DNA of 64,000 bases from Armatimonadota bacterium (GCA_018268355.1 JAFDWR010000004.1:549370-613369), one strand, 5' to 3'. Positions 1-9,557 are shown, numbered from the stretch's first letter. The notes: generated from the letters alone by a model not told the origin. Made by a program: numbers and translations.

Positions 1-5
1 GCGCT

Positions 6-1238
6 TTAGACCGTGCGCGGGACGGTAGCAAGGGCGGTCTTCATCGCCGTCTTGAGCGCATCAAAGCCTGCCCCAGGTTCGGGGTGGACGCCATCGCTGG
101 AGTATCCCGACCGAATCACGCCGCTGTTGCGAGCGGTCTCCCAGGCATCGGCGAAGTCGATCACGCCGGTCAGCGGTCCCACGTTCGTCTTGTTACGGAT
201 GAGCGTGTTGATCGTCACGAGGTCGGCCTTCTTTGCCGCATTCCAGGCGGTCCAAACCGAAAGCGTGGTCTGGCAAGGGATCAGTCCGAGGCCGCGAGCC
301 CAGCGCGAGTACTGCGCCATGCGCCATCGAAGGGTGTCGACGGGCTGACCGTTGTTGATGTCGTTCGTGCCCACGCACTGCAGGTAGTGGGTGGCATAGC
401 GCGCCAGCCGCGCCCGCAGGCGCATGTTGGGGACGCTTCCCGGGCTGCCGTAGTCAATGTTCTCGGGGGCATCGCTGTAAAGGCCATAGCCCACGATCGA
501 GTTGATCATCCAGGGTTGTCCGAGCTCTTCGGCGGCCTGGGCGAGCACGCCGTGGTTCGGGAGTCCGTTCGGGTTCGAAGCGGAGTAGCCCTTGAGGATC
601 GAGTCGCCGTTGAAGAGCCAAACGACCGGGTTCTCGTTCGTCGGGATTCCGGTGAAGGCGACGGGGCCGAACCCCCAGAAGTCGCCGCTTCCGGGGTCGC
701 CGCTGAGGGTCTGGTCGGCGTTGGCGGTCGAGCCTTCGCCGAGGGCGGCCCAACCGACGCGACCAAGCGGCCAGAACTGACCCGCGCTCGCCACCGAAAC
801 GTGGACGCGCAGCCAGTAGGTCTGACCCTTCACGAGGTGGATCGGAAACTCAAACGGCACGTCGAGTGCGCCCGCGGCGAGGCTCGCGGACGGCTTACCA
901 TCGCAAAGTCCAGCCACGCGGGTGCCTTCGCCGTCCTTTTCCAGCGAACAGCGGACCGTGATCGCGTGGTCACCGTCGACCTCCATGCTCCCGCCTGCGT
1001 TGTCGCTGCGCAGGTTGGCAAAGTGAGCCATCGGGTTGACCGCATCGACGAGGGCGACGACCTTCCAGCGGTAGGTCGCGCTGGTTTGGGTGCCGTTGGA
1101 ACGATAAACGCCGTTCGTCAGGGTCACCGCGCCGCCGTGGCGACCGCAGACTTGAACGCGGCGTCCGATGCTCTGGTAGTTCCAGCCACTCGGGAAAACC
1201 GACAGCGTTGGGGGCTGATTCGTGATGATCTCGCCCAT
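6..1238 (-). CDS. Phage tail protein with SGNH/GDSL hydrolase domain
   Basis: The last gene of the minus-strand virion module. The N-terminal half (about residues 1-195) has no motif I recognise and looks like a beta-rich structural part. The C-terminal half is an SGNH/GDSL hydrolase: block I is FNGDSILKG (nucleophile Ser near residue 211), block III is GTNDINN, and block V is SSDGVHPEPG, carrying the catalytic Asp and His. Such domains in tail spikes or fibres de-esterify host surface glycans, so a receptor-processing role is inferred. Its ATG overlaps the upstream TGA (TGATG), implying coupled translation. The stop lies 6 bases inside the window, so anything further left is unseen. Confidence 0.75.
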   Translation of the reverse strand: MGEIITNQPPTLSVFPSGWNYQSIGRRVQVCGRHGGAVTLTNGVYRSNGTQTSATYRWKVVALVDAVNPMAHFANLRSDNAGGSMEVDGDHAITVRCSLEKDGEGTRVAGLCDGKPSASLAAGALDVPFEFPIHLVKGQTYWLRVHVSVASAGQFWPLGRVGWAALGEGSTANADQTLSGDPGSGDFWGFGPVAFTGIPTNENPVVWLFNGDSILKGYSASNPNGLPNHGVLAQAAEELGQPWMINSIVGYGLYSDAPENIDYGSPGSVPNMRLRARLARYATHYLQCVGTNDINNGQPVDTLRWRMAQYSRWARGLGLIPCQTTLSVWTAWNAAKKADLVTINTLIRNKTNVGPLTGVIDFADAWETARNSGVIRSGYSSDGVHPEPGAGFDALKTAMKTALATVPRTV

Positions 1239-1558
1239 CAGCTACGGAACTCCTGGCTGGAGATAGCCACCGCGGCACCCGTCGCCGACTGCGCATAGAC
1301 GTCCACCGACTCGCTCAGATAGAGCGCGAGGGTGGAGTTCGGCGCGATCGCGTGGATGTGCGCGGTCCCGGTGAGGGTGGGCGCCGAGGTTCCGCGAGGG
1401 ACCATCCCGACCCAAACGAGGGCGGCGGGATCGTGGTTGCGGATGAGAAGTCCCGCCCGCTTTTCGCCCGAGCCAAGCTTCGCCGGCGTAGTTCCGGAGA
1501 GGCTTTGGGCGACGAGGGGCTGGACGAATCTCATCCCATTGGTGTCAAAAACAGACAT
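1238..1558 (-). CDS. Small phage virion protein, unknown
   Basis: A 106-residue protein of the virion operon. It has alternating hydrophobic beta-like segments and no cysteine, membrane segment or enzyme motif. An AAGGAG Shine-Dalgarno stands 5-6 bases before the ATG, and the stop overlaps the start of the SGNH tail gene. Position and size suggest a small tail or baseplate component; I do not recognise the family. Confidence 0.6.
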   Translation of the reverse strand: MSVFDTNGMRFVQPLVAQSLSGTTPAKLGSGEKRAGLLIRNHDPAALVWVGMVPRGTSAPTLTGTAHIHAIAPNSTLALYLSESVDVYAQSATGAAVAISSQEFRS

Positions 1559-1573
1559 CTTGCTCCTTGGGCC

Positions 1574-2590
1574 TCATCGGCCCATCTCAAAGTGAACGTG
1601 GTCGTCGTGGGGGTGTTGCCCCTTGTAGGGTCGCCAGCCGGTCCCCGGCTCCCAGATGCGGCGGTTGTAGATCACGCGCGTGATTCCGGCGGTCTTGGTG
1701 AGCCGCTCCGCGGTGACCTTGAGGACCTCGGGCTTGTTGAAGTAGTCGATCGCTTGTCCAAACTTGTGGCGAGAGACCTTGGTTGTCCCTGCGATGTTTC
1801 GGTCCGCGAACTGCTCGAACCGGCCCCCTTGGGTACTCACGAGCTTCTTGGCGAGGGCCTGATGCGCCTTGGGCGACGCCGCGCCCTTGGGTCCTTTTTC
1901 GGGCGGGCGGGGTGCGCTTTGCGTTGTCTTGGCGGTTGGCTTCGGCTCGCTGAGGTCAAACCCCTTGAAGACGGGGTCGTCCTTGGCGAGTTCTTGGACG
2001 CTTGGGAACTCTGTCGGCGGGTTCGGCACCGGGAACGGCATCTTCTTGGGCGTTTCTGCCTCGATGGTCCCCGGTGACTCGGTGGGCGGTACCAGGCTGG
2101 CGAGGTCGCCCAGCTGGTCGTAGGCGGTCTTCGCTGCTTCCTGGCTGGCGAGCTTTGCGTTTTGCCACTCCACCCGCTGTCGCCGGTAGTCGGCTTCCGC
2201 TGCCCGGGCCTGGGCCGCGCGCTGCTGGGCACCCATCGCGAGGAGGGTTCGGGCCATGCGCGTTCCAGGTCGGCCCCTGGGGTCGAAGAGGTCGGCGAGG
2301 AAGACGGTGGTGCCCAGCCACTGACTCTCGGGACCGCCCAGCCGAAATTCCGGCATCAGGGGCGGGAGCGGCATCGGCGCAAACTGAGCCTGCTCAGCGG
2401 CGTGACCGGCGTCCCTCGCTCGCTGGCGAGCGTGACCGACGATCGCATCGACAATCCCCGGCCACGCCGACGACAGCCAATCTGGGCTTCCCACCACCAT
2501 GCTAGAAGCGGGCTCGGGCTCGCCCGGCGCTAGGAAGGCATTGAGCACGCCCTGGAGCGCGCTGTCTTGAACGCCAAACGGGTCTACCAA
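1574..2590 (-). CDS. Virion protein with C-terminal M15/VanY-like peptidase domain
   Basis: A 338-residue protein. Residues 1-240 are Ala/Pro/Gln-rich and look partly coiled or disordered. The last 95 or so residues resemble D-Ala-D-Ala carboxypeptidases of the M15 type: HKFGQAIDY supplies the first His and the Asp of an HxxGxAxD motif, and HPHDDHVHFEM supplies the closing HxDHxHF motif, together the expected zinc ligands. A virion-associated lysin that opens the cell wall during DNA ejection is inferred. The start is TTG, chosen because GGAGGTGG lies 8 bases upstream. It overlaps the preceding gene by 7 bases. Confidence 0.7.
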   Translation of the reverse strand: MVDPFGVQDSALQGVLNAFLAPGEPEPASSMVVGSPDWLSSAWPGIVDAIVGHARQRARDAGHAAEQAQFAPMPLPPLMPEFRLGGPESQWLGTTVFLADLFDPRGRPGTRMARTLLAMGAQQRAAQARAAEADYRRQRVEWQNAKLASQEAAKTAYDQLGDLASLVPPTESPGTIEAETPKKMPFPVPNPPTEFPSVQELAKDDPVFKGFDLSEPKPTAKTTQSAPRPPEKGPKGAASPKAHQALAKKLVSTQGGRFEQFADRNIAGTTKVSRHKFGQAIDYFNKPEVLKVTAERLTKTAGITRVIYNRRIWEPGTGWRPYKGQHPHDDHVHFEMGR

Positions 2591-3321
2591 GAGAGGCCAC
2601 CTCCGACCGCGCCACCGAGGCCGTCGAGCACGCCGCCAAGGACGTCGTTCGGGAGGCTAGACGGCGATCCCGAGCCGAAAATCCGGCCCAGGAGGCCGCT
2701 TCCGCCCAGGAATGGGACCGCACCCGCGAGGCCGCCAATGAGGCCGCCGAGGGAGAGTCCACCCTTGCGCGGCTGCGGCTGCCGGGCCTGGGCATTGGTG
2801 AGTTGCATCATCATCGCGAGATAGGGGTTGTTCAGCCCCGAACTGACCGCATCGCCGAGGCCGCGGGCAAGCGCGGCCTGACCCTGCGGGGTGGCATCTT
2901 GGGCGGCGAGGGCATTCGCCTGGTCGTTGAGCTTCTGCTCGGCGGCAAGTTGGGACGCGCTTGAGGCGGTCGCTCCGTAACCGAGCCGTCCAAGTTGGCG
3001 ACCGAGAGCCGCCGATTGGGCAGCCGCACTCGCGCCGAGAGACCGGCGCAGCGACTCCACCGCCGACGCACGTCCTGCACCCGTCGCGCGGATCATGGCA
3101 TCGCGCTGGGCACCCGCGAGCCAAGGCGCAGCAAGCCGAGCCTGCCACATTAGGTCGGCTGCGGGTTCCACTTGGGCGGCCATCGCCCGGCGAATGAAGT
3201 CCAGGCCGAGCCCGCCGCCCTCGCTCAGGCCAAACGCGCTGAGCAGGGCCTGGTTGCGACGGCTGGAGTTGGGATCGAGGAGCGGATTGTCCCCAAAGGA
3301 ATCCCAAAGGTTTTGGTTCAA
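2584..3321 (-). CDS. Ala/Gly-rich putative internal virion protein
   Basis: 245 residues, rich in Ala, Gly, Leu and Gln. A long helical middle is followed by a glycine-rich hydrophobic tail (LSLGGLIGGLAGAVPFLGG, about residues 185-205) that could insert in a membrane. Podovirus ejection proteins have this composition and sit near the tail genes, so an internal or DNA-ejection role is a reasonable guess, not a family match. The TTG start is supported by a strong GGAGGTGA box 5 bases upstream. Confidence 0.55.
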   Translation of the reverse strand: MNQNLWDSFGDNPLLDPNSSRRNQALLSAFGLSEGGGLGLDFIRRAMAAQVEPAADLMWQARLAAPWLAGAQRDAMIRATGAGRASAVESLRRSLGASAAAQSAALGRQLGRLGYGATASSASQLAAEQKLNDQANALAAQDATPQGQAALARGLGDAVSSGLNNPYLAMMMQLTNAQARQPQPRKGGLSLGGLIGGLAGAVPFLGGSGLLGRIFGSGSPSSLPNDVLGGVLDGLGGAVGGGLSW

Positions 3322-3332
3322 TTATTCACCTC

Positions 3333-3707
3333 CTAGGTGAGGGAAAAGGAGTCTGGAAGACCCGAAACGAGCATCGACCCCGAACTGCGGGCAAGCCGAA
3401 TGTGGACCTTGCCGGGCGGGAGTCGAACGGTCATCGGCGCAGCCGAATTCAGCCATTGCGCATTGCCGCCGAGGTCCATCCAAATCGGGCTCGCGGCGGT
3501 GGCGTTGGTGCGAATCTCCGCGTCGGTCCAATCGCCGACTTCGAGGTCAAACGCGACCGCGATCGGCTGGCCGAGGTCCGCGACGTCGATGAGCGAGGGC
3601 TGAACCGAGATCCGGCCCCGAAGCTCGCCGCGCGTGAACTCGGCGGCGAGGTCAGTCGAGCTGACAATCAGGGCAGGATCGAGGTCAACGAGGTCGACAT
3701 TCACCAT
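3333..3707 (-). CDS. Small phage virion protein, unknown
   Basis: 124 residues, acidic and beta-rich, with no recognisable domain. The ATG follows an AGAGGTGG box. The gene overlaps the end of the large nozzle-like gene by 7 bases and is followed after 11 bases by the Ala/Gly-rich protein. It behaves as a structural gene of the operon; function unknown. Confidence 0.55.
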   Translation of the reverse strand: MVNVDLVDLDPALIVSSTDLAAEFTRGELRGRISVQPSLIDVADLGQPIAVAFDLEVGDWTDAEIRTNATAASPIWMDLGGNAQWLNSAAPMTVRLPPGKVHIRLARSSGSMLVSGLPDSFSLT

Positions 3708-6250
3708 GCGACCACCTCTTCGCCGGAGGCAATCGGCACGAGCTCGGCGCGAATCCCTTGGACCTTCGCCCCGGCGGCGAGGGTCGCCGTGAGGGTGAGG
3801 TTGGTCTGGTTTCCACCTTGGTCGGCCGTCGCGGGGGTGGGGCTGACTGGGCTCGGCGGCTCGAGGTCAGTGTCGTCGCCGGTCAGGGTGAGCGTGGACC
3901 GAAAGACCGCGCCGCCAGGCTGGTACTCGCGGAGCAGTTCAAGGCTGCCGGTGAGGCCGCTTCCCCAAACCCGAACCGGACCGAGGAAGGTCTGTCGGTC
4001 GGGCACGCTCAGGGTCGCGGTGCGCAGCCGAACCGCCACACCGCCCGTCCCGCCCGCCCAAATGGACCAGCCGCCGGTGAGGCGACCAGCGAGGACCTGC
4101 GACCGCGCGGCGATCAGCCGACTGGGCAGCTGGGCGGCGGTATCGACCGACTCAAGTTCGCCGAGCCGGGCGTTCCACACGAGCATCCCCGCGCCGGTCG
4201 CGATCCAGAGCCGTTCGCCTTGGGCCGCGATCTGGCGAGCATCGCTCAGCAACGACGAGAATCGGCCCTGGCTGAGGTTGGCGATCTCGCCGCCCCCAAG
4301 CCGCCGAAGCTCACCATCGGCATCAACCCAGACCAGGGTGCCGTTGAACTCAGCGACAAGTCGACTTGACCGCGCGCCGACCTGGACATACGGCGAGGCG
4401 GTCGCAAGCTCAAGGGCCGACGCACCCGCGTTCAGCGGGGCAGGACCCCCGAGGACGAACGTCTGGCGCGAGGTCCAGACGAACACCTGGCTCGACCGAC
4501 CGTTCGACGACGCGCTCGCCAGAGCAGCAATCGGCCGCTCACTTCCCAGGCTCGCGAATGACCCGAGACCGAGGTCGACTTGGCCGTCGCGATCGAGCGC
4601 GAGAGGCTGAAATCGATCGCCCCAGCCGTCCGCGCTGAACCACACCTCGGACCGCACCGCGCCATCGACCTTCGGCGCGACCAAAAAGAGGCGTCCGAAG
4701 GCCTGGAACGCCTGACGGCTAGGATGCGGGGCGCGCTGGAGCGCGGTTGGCAGTGCCCTAGTGGCGTCAATCGCATCGACGGTTGCTTCGATCGTGGTCG
4801 CCGAACCCAGGGGGAAAGTCGAAAACACCACGCGCGGCGAGGCAAAGCGACGCGCCTCGGCGGCGATGAAGTCGCCTTGCCAAAGGAACCCGTGGCCCCC
4901 GCCGCTGTTCGCGTAGATACGAATGGCGTCCGGGATGCCCTGCCGCCCACCGCTCACCGCGCCACTCCCCGGCCATGGGTTCGCGACGTCAATCTGGACG
5001 TCGTAAAGCAGGCTCGCGAGGGTGGGCGGGAGCGACGGAGCGGGCACCGAGCCGGTGACGAGGTTTGGGCCGCCGATTTCGTCGAGCCTCAGCGTGGTCG
5101 GGCTCGATTCAGGCGTGAATCCGGGCGATTCCGACCCCGATCCCGCGAGGGCGTAGCTGATGCCGAATCGGGTGTCGCCCGGGATCGTGCCCGAGGTCGC
5201 CACCGCGAGGATCAGCGCGTTCTCCGTCGTCGTGGGTGATGGCCCGGACCAGGTCCACCGCAGCGAGCGAATCTCGCGGTCCGCAAGGTTGAGATGAGCG
5301 AGCGAAAACGCCCACACCTGGCGCGGAACTGTGCCGGGGTCGAAGTCTTGCACCGCAACGGGCACCCGTCGAAGCGGATCACTCGAATTCGGGTCGTACA
5401 CCGTGAACCACGTCGAGCCCGCGCCGCGAATCTCCAGCTTGCATTGGGCGAGCCGCTGGGCGAGGTCCGCCGATTTGCCTTCGAGGACAAGCAGGAGCTG
5501 CTCCTGGCCGTCGAGCGAGGCGGGGAAGCGAACTTCCGCGCTTTGTCCCGCCGCGGTCACCCCCGATCGAACCGTCCACCGGACCACCGTGTTGGCACCC
5601 GTGTAGGGCGCGGTGGTCGTGTCGGCGAGCTCGAAGTTGGTGCCGTGGCTGAGGGTGTAGGTGCGTCCGGGAGTGGCCGAGGCAACCTGAAGGCACCTCG
5701 GCCACCCAAACCGGACCCTCGGCGATGAAGCACCGAAGGGCAGCTCTGGATCGCGGATCCACCATGCCTTCGTCGCGAGCTTGACGTCAATCGCGAGGGC
5801 TTGCTCGCCCTGGCTGACGTAGAGCAGCTCGCGCCCATCGCTGAGCTTCATCGGCGAGAAGGTCACCTCGTCGGGATTGGGACTCAGCGCACCCGAAAGC
5901 CGGGTTTCGCCATCGGGGCCGCTGGCCGCGGTCCACTCGGACCACGCCAGCGAGGGGCCAAATCCACCGGAAACCGCCACGCCATAGACCCGCAGACGGC
6001 CACCGGTATCCCGAAACGCAGCCACGAAGTAGGGATCGCCATAGAGCGTCCCCGACCACGCATCGACGAGCGAGACGCAACCGGTGGGAACGCCGAGAAA
6101 CTCCGAACCGGTCGCCGCGCGGGCCTGGAGGCCCGCCGGAGTCCAGCGAACGTTCTCGGCGGCTTGCCAAAGACCCGGTTCGCGGGATTCGACCTGGTCA
6201 GGCCGAACTCCGCGGAAGGGCACCCGCGAGGAAAGGAGATCGAGGTTCAA
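3701..6250 (-). CDS. Large phage tail protein, nozzle-like
   Basis: 849 residues, the largest virion gene. It opens with a short conserved-looking stretch (RVPFRGVRPDQVESREPG) typical of large podovirus tail proteins that speak of residues entering a beta-propeller, and continues with repeated beta-rich blocks with many Trp, Gly and Asp and no cysteines. It directly follows the adaptor gene (4-base overlap), the place where the T7 gp12-like nozzle (tail tubular protein B) lies. I infer a tail-nozzle or tail-hub role. The TTG start has GAGGAGG upstream. No catalytic motif was seen. Confidence 0.6.
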   Translation of the reverse strand: MNLDLLSSRVPFRGVRPDQVESREPGLWQAAENVRWTPAGLQARAATGSEFLGVPTGCVSLVDAWSGTLYGDPYFVAAFRDTGGRLRVYGVAVSGGFGPSLAWSEWTAASGPDGETRLSGALSPNPDEVTFSPMKLSDGRELLYVSQGEQALAIDVKLATKAWWIRDPELPFGASSPRVRFGWPRCLQVASATPGRTYTLSHGTNFELADTTTAPYTGANTVVRWTVRSGVTAAGQSAEVRFPASLDGQEQLLLVLEGKSADLAQRLAQCKLEIRGAGSTWFTVYDPNSSDPLRRVPVAVQDFDPGTVPRQVWAFSLAHLNLADREIRSLRWTWSGPSPTTTENALILAVATSGTIPGDTRFGISYALAGSGSESPGFTPESSPTTLRLDEIGGPNLVTGSVPAPSLPPTLASLLYDVQIDVANPWPGSGAVSGGRQGIPDAIRIYANSGGGHGFLWQGDFIAAEARRFASPRVVFSTFPLGSATTIEATVDAIDATRALPTALQRAPHPSRQAFQAFGRLFLVAPKVDGAVRSEVWFSADGWGDRFQPLALDRDGQVDLGLGSFASLGSERPIAALASASSNGRSSQVFVWTSRQTFVLGGPAPLNAGASALELATASPYVQVGARSSRLVAEFNGTLVWVDADGELRRLGGGEIANLSQGRFSSLLSDARQIAAQGERLWIATGAGMLVWNARLGELESVDTAAQLPSRLIAARSQVLAGRLTGGWSIWAGGTGGVAVRLRTATLSVPDRQTFLGPVRVWGSGLTGSLELLREYQPGGAVFRSTLTLTGDDTDLEPPSPVSPTPATADQGGNQTNLTLTATLAAGAKVQGIRAELVPIASGEEVVAW

Positions 6251-7143
6251 AACGAGCCTCCTCTCGACCGGAAGTCGGGATCTTGGTGGACCAGCTCGAT
6301 CCGGAGTTGGACGCCGGTCGCGCGGCGAAGGGTCAGCTCGTGCTGCGCCTGCAGGTCACGCTCAAACTGCGCCCGCCAGAACTCGGCTTGCTGCGCGTGG
6401 CGCTCCATCGCCCAGATCATCCGCATTCCGTTGGCATAGAGCCGCCGAACCTGGGGCAGGTTGGGCATCGGCGACGACTCGGAGAGCGTGACGTGGACGC
6501 TAGCATCCAGGCACAGCAACGGTCGACCGGGTGAGGCCAGGCCGGGCATCGGCCCCGCCGCCCCGGCTGAAGCCAGCGGGACGGTCAGGGCCTGGTCGGC
6601 AAAGAGTTGGATCGTGGTCGGGTTGATGGCCTTGGCAAAGCCCTTGAGGTCGCGGCCACCCGGCCCGCCGATTAGAAGGACCGGCAGGCCGTTGGTGAGC
6701 CCGTGCGCGGAGGCGAACCCAACCGAAGTCGGGCTTCCCGCCGTGACGGAGCTGACCACCGGACTCGTGCTCGAAGGCGCGGGCCAAAGGAACCCGGTTC
6801 CTCCGGTCATCGAGGCCGAGGTGCCAAACCGCGAGGGCAGGCCCTGAACATCGCCGCGCCAACCCGGAGCCGACCGGTTGAGCTCGGCCTCCGTGGTCTC
6901 CTCAAGCGGCACGCGGCGGCCATTCTCATCGACCAGCTCCGCGCGATACACACGCACGATCGACTCGGGCAGATCAAACCAGGCTTGACCGGCCACAAGC
7001 GGGATGCAAAAGGTGGATTTTCGAAGCGGGATGAGCGAGAGAACCTCTTCGTCCACCTCGTTCAGGAGTTCAAGGGCGCGGGCCTGGCTGCAATCGGGGA
7101 AGGTGCGCCGAAACGCGTTGAGGATAGATTGTGCGGTGGCCAT
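6247..7143 (-). CDS. Phage head-to-tail adaptor-like protein
   Basis: 298 residues. The helical N-terminus (residues 5-45, with ILNAFRRTFPDC and LLNEVDEEVLSLIP) and a helical C-terminal 60 residues bracket a beta-rich centre. This layout, directly after the capsid gene and before the nozzle gene, matches podovirus adaptors (gp11-like, tail tubular protein A), which link portal to tail. The ATG is preceded by AGGAGG. Assignment rests on architecture and position; a profile search would be needed to name the family. Confidence 0.6.
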   Translation of the reverse strand: MATAQSILNAFRRTFPDCSQARALELLNEVDEEVLSLIPLRKSTFCIPLVAGQAWFDLPESIVRVYRAELVDENGRRVPLEETTEAELNRSAPGWRGDVQGLPSRFGTSASMTGGTGFLWPAPSSTSPVVSSVTAGSPTSVGFASAHGLTNGLPVLLIGGPGGRDLKGFAKAINPTTIQLFADQALTVPLASAGAAGPMPGLASPGRPLLCLDASVHVTLSESSPMPNLPQVRRLYANGMRMIWAMERHAQQAEFWRAQFERDLQAQHELTLRRATGVQLRIELVHQDPDFRSRGGSF

Positions 7144-7155
7144 GGTCCTCCTGGC

Positions 7156-8088
7156 TTAGCTCGGGGTCGAGTAAAACGTGCCTCGGTAGTCGTTCACGTC
7201 GAACAGGTACGACTCCTTCGCGGTGATCTTCCAGGCGTCCACGTCCTCGTCGTAAACGATCGGCATGACCTTGAAGGCGTAGCGCTGGAGCATGAAGCGC
7301 GGCTGCTCTTCCTCCGCAATCGAGCGCAGGCACCACCACTCGGGGTTGGTGAACTGCGGGACAACGACGATCTTCGTGACGTCGTCGCGCAGGGCGTTCG
7401 GGTCGTTCGAGTTGCCGCCCGCCTGGTTCACTGCGCCCACGATGCGGCGGGCGAGGAAGTTGTTGCGCGGGGCGACTTCGAGCTGGAACGGGCCATACTT
7501 CGGCGCGGCATAGCCCTTGTGGGCCTTCTGCGACATCAGCTGATTGATCGCCTCTTCAAGCGCGATCGGGCCCAGCGTCTGTTGAACACCGGCAAAGGTG
7601 TTCGAGTCCGTGCCCGAGGCAAGCGGGTGGTCGGTTGCAGCGAGGGGCTTGCCCTGCGGGGTCGAGATGATCGACGTGTCGAGGGCGCCGTTCATGTAGA
7701 CCGACGCGGCGATCTCGCGGGCCTGGTCAAACACGCTCGCGAGGAGGGTGCCGTACGACTTGATGATGCCGTACTGGTCGTTGATGAACGCCTCGTCGCT
7801 GACCCGGAACTGAAGGGTGCGCTTTTGGGGCGTGTAGACCTTTCGGGCGACCTGCTCCATGTCCGAGGTCTGGATCGCGCCGAACTCAGGTGTAACCTGC
7901 GGGAGGTCGAGCCCCGAGGCCATTGCGATGACCTCGTTGAGCTGGTTCGAGCTGATCTTTCGACCCGAAAGGGTCATGTAGTTCTTCCGACGCGCCTTCT
8001 CCTCATACAGCTTCTTCGCCATGAGGAGGTTCTTGCGCATCAGGTCAGGGTTGCCCTGGAGGGAGAGGTTGGTGGTGCTAGTTGCCAT
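7156..8088 (-). CDS. Phage major capsid protein
   Basis: 310 residues, the usual size of an unprocessed HK97-fold major capsid protein. A basic helical N-terminus (residues 15-40) is followed by the central block with AREIAASVYMNGALDT and PLAATDHPLASGTDSN, a pattern common in HK97-fold shell proteins (capsid or Mu gpT types). The gene has the strongest Shine-Dalgarno of the module (AAAGGAGGAGC before ATG), as expected for the most abundant virion protein. It lies between the decoration-like gene and the adaptor. Confidence 0.85.
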   Translation of the reverse strand: MATSTTNLSLQGNPDLMRKNLLMAKKLYEEKARRKNYMTLSGRKISSNQLNEVIAMASGLDLPQVTPEFGAIQTSDMEQVARKVYTPQKRTLQFRVSDEAFINDQYGIIKSYGTLLASVFDQAREIAASVYMNGALDTSIISTPQGKPLAATDHPLASGTDSNTFAGVQQTLGPIALEEAINQLMSQKAHKGYAAPKYGPFQLEVAPRNNFLARRIVGAVNQAGGNSNDPNALRDDVTKIVVVPQFTNPEWWCLRSIAEEEQPRFMLQRYAFKVMPIVYDEDVDAWKITAKESYLFDVNDYRGTFYSTPS

Positions 8089-8103
8089 AGAAATGCTCCT
8101 CCT

Positions 8104-8607
8104 TTAGAGCAGTCGGGCCCCCGGGAGGACCTTCACGAGGACGGTCGAGAACGGCTCGGTCATCGAATAGCGGGTGCCGATCCCGATCACCTCGAGGTGG
8201 GGCCCCGTCGTCGCGGCGAGGTCGGCGGTGTAGGTGCCGGTGCTCGTTCGTCGAAGGGCGACCTGGGTGCCGACGATCGCGGGGATCGTGGTCGCAGGGT
8301 TGGCGACAGCGGCGTTCCCCTGGGTGGCAGGAAGCTCGATGATCGTGTTTTCGTCGATCTTCTCAATCGAGACCGGGGTGCCAGCGGGGGTGCCGGTGGC
8401 GACGGCCTGGTTGAGAAGGGCAAGCCGAACCGTCGCGCCGACCTGGGCGTTTGAGTTCGCCGCCGAGGTGACCTTGCCGGTCGCGTCGAGGGTGACAAAG
8501 TCGCCCTTTCGGCCATTGAAGTTGGCGACGATCCCGGCGGGGGGAGTGGTGATTTCGGTTGAGCCAAGCTGGCTCGTCACCACGATTCGTTGGAGTGTAG
8601 TGGGCAT
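8104..8607 (-). CDS. Capsid decoration / head protein-like
   Basis: 167 residues, rich in Ala, Thr and Val with many predicted beta strands, no cysteine. It sits immediately upstream of the major capsid gene, where many phages carry a decoration or stabilising head protein (also called capsid stabilising or head-fibre protein). No enzyme motif. The role is inferred from position and composition only. No clear Shine-Dalgarno is present. Confidence 0.5.
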   Translation of the reverse strand: MPTTLQRIVVTSQLGSTEITTPPAGIVANFNGRKGDFVTLDATGKVTSAANSNAQVGATVRLALLNQAVATGTPAGTPVSIEKIDENTIIELPATQGNAAVANPATTIPAIVGTQVALRRTSTGTYTADLAATTGPHLEVIGIGTRYSMTEPFSTVLVKVLPGARLL

Positions 8608-8635
8608 AGGGTTTGGGTTGGTTTTGGGGTGGGGG

Positions 8636-9058
8636 TTAGCCGTTCATCTCGCGGGCCTTGTTCATCGCTTCCACGGCCTGTTGCTCCGTGGCCGTGAGCG
8701 ATTCGGTGCCGACGGTCTCGGTCACGGGGCGTCCGTGCGGTCCCGCCCCCTCAGGCACCCGTCCTTGGGCAAGAGGCGTTTGGGTGAGGGCAAGGAACTG
8801 ATCGCGGCGCGCCTGGCGGTCACGCTGAACGTCTTCGCGGGGCTTCCGCATGAAGAAGTAGCCGGGGACGCCGGTATCACGCTCGGGATCCGACTTCGGA
8901 TCGACCATCTCCCAGCCATCGCGGCGGAGCTTCATGCTCTTGTCGTCGCCAGCATCGGTGTCGAGATTGGTGACCTGCACGAGGATGTACTCGTAGTCGT
9001 CAGCCTTGAATTTTCGTTGGGATTGCGAGCGCGGTGGCTCTTCGTGGAGGGTTCGCAT
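8636..9058 (-). CDS. Small phage head-module protein, unknown
   Basis: The 140-residue start at 9058 is preferred over an upstream in-frame GTG-like opening that would lie inside the scaffold-like gene: it leaves a 4-base gap to the preceding stop. The protein is charged, with a compact N-terminal part (EYILVQVTNLDTDAGDDKSM, GWEMVDP, GYFFMRKP) and a charged helical tail of about 60 residues. It may be an accessory head protein; the family is not recognised. Confidence 0.5.
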   Translation of the reverse strand: MRTLHEEPPRSQSQRKFKADDYEYILVQVTNLDTDAGDDKSMKLRRDGWEMVDPKSDPERDTGVPGYFFMRKPREDVQRDRQARRDQFLALTQTPLAQGRVPEGAGPHGRPVTETVGTESLTATEQQAVEAMNKAREMNG

Positions 9059-9062
9059 AGGT

Positions 9063-9557
9063 TCAGAGTTCGAGGTACTCGCGGACGTGCTTGGCGGATG
9101 GGGGCGTGCCGGGATACCAGTCCTGCATCCAGGTTCGAAAGGCGCTTTCTTGGCCGCGCGGAATGCCGGTGGCCCGGGTGGGAGGGACGTAGTCTTCGCC
9201 GCGCAGCGGCGAAGAACCGGCCTGGAGCTGTTGCATGCCGAGGGCGAGCGCCTTGGCAAAGGTCGATTGCTCTTCGGGGTCGGCGGTGAGCTTCTTCCCG
9301 AGTTCAAGCGCGAGGCCAAAGGTCGGCGCAATCTCGCTCGGCAGGCCCTCGTCGGCGAGCATCCGCTCGTAAACCGGGGTGAGGGCGACCGCCCGCAGCG
9401 CAGCCACTTCGTCTTCGCTCAGGTTCGGGGCCGGCTGGCTCGCGCGCTCATCAAGGTCGGCTTCGTCGTCGATCGGGTCAACGTCATAGCCGCTCAGCTC
9501 GTCGGGCTGGTCCGGACTTTCCGTGGGTTCAAGGTCTTGGAGGTCGGTTTCGTTCAT
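9063..9557 (-). CDS. Acidic protein, candidate capsid scaffold
   Basis: 164 residues. The first 45 are strongly acidic and probably disordered; the rest is helical with a more basic, aromatic C-terminus (TWMQDWYPGTPPSAKH). Acidic, helical proteins between portal and capsid genes are frequently scaffolds, with a basic C-terminal shell-binding end. That role is inferred from composition and position. The ATG overlaps the upstream stop as ATGA. Confidence 0.5.
   Translation of the reverse strand: MNETDLQDLEPTESPDQPDELSGYDVDPIDDEADLDERASQPAPNLSEDEVAALRAVALTPVYERMLADEGLPSEIAPTFGLALELGKKLTADPEEQSTFAKALALGMQQLQAGSSPLRGEDYVPPTRATGIPRGQESAFRTWMQDWYPGTPPSAKHVREYLEL

Noticed and set aside
6703..8454. 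Long open frame (583 codons) opposite the capsid and adaptor genes
   Set aside because: It is an antisense shadow produced by high GC at third positions; the opposite strand has clear phage proteins with Shine-Dalgarno boxes.
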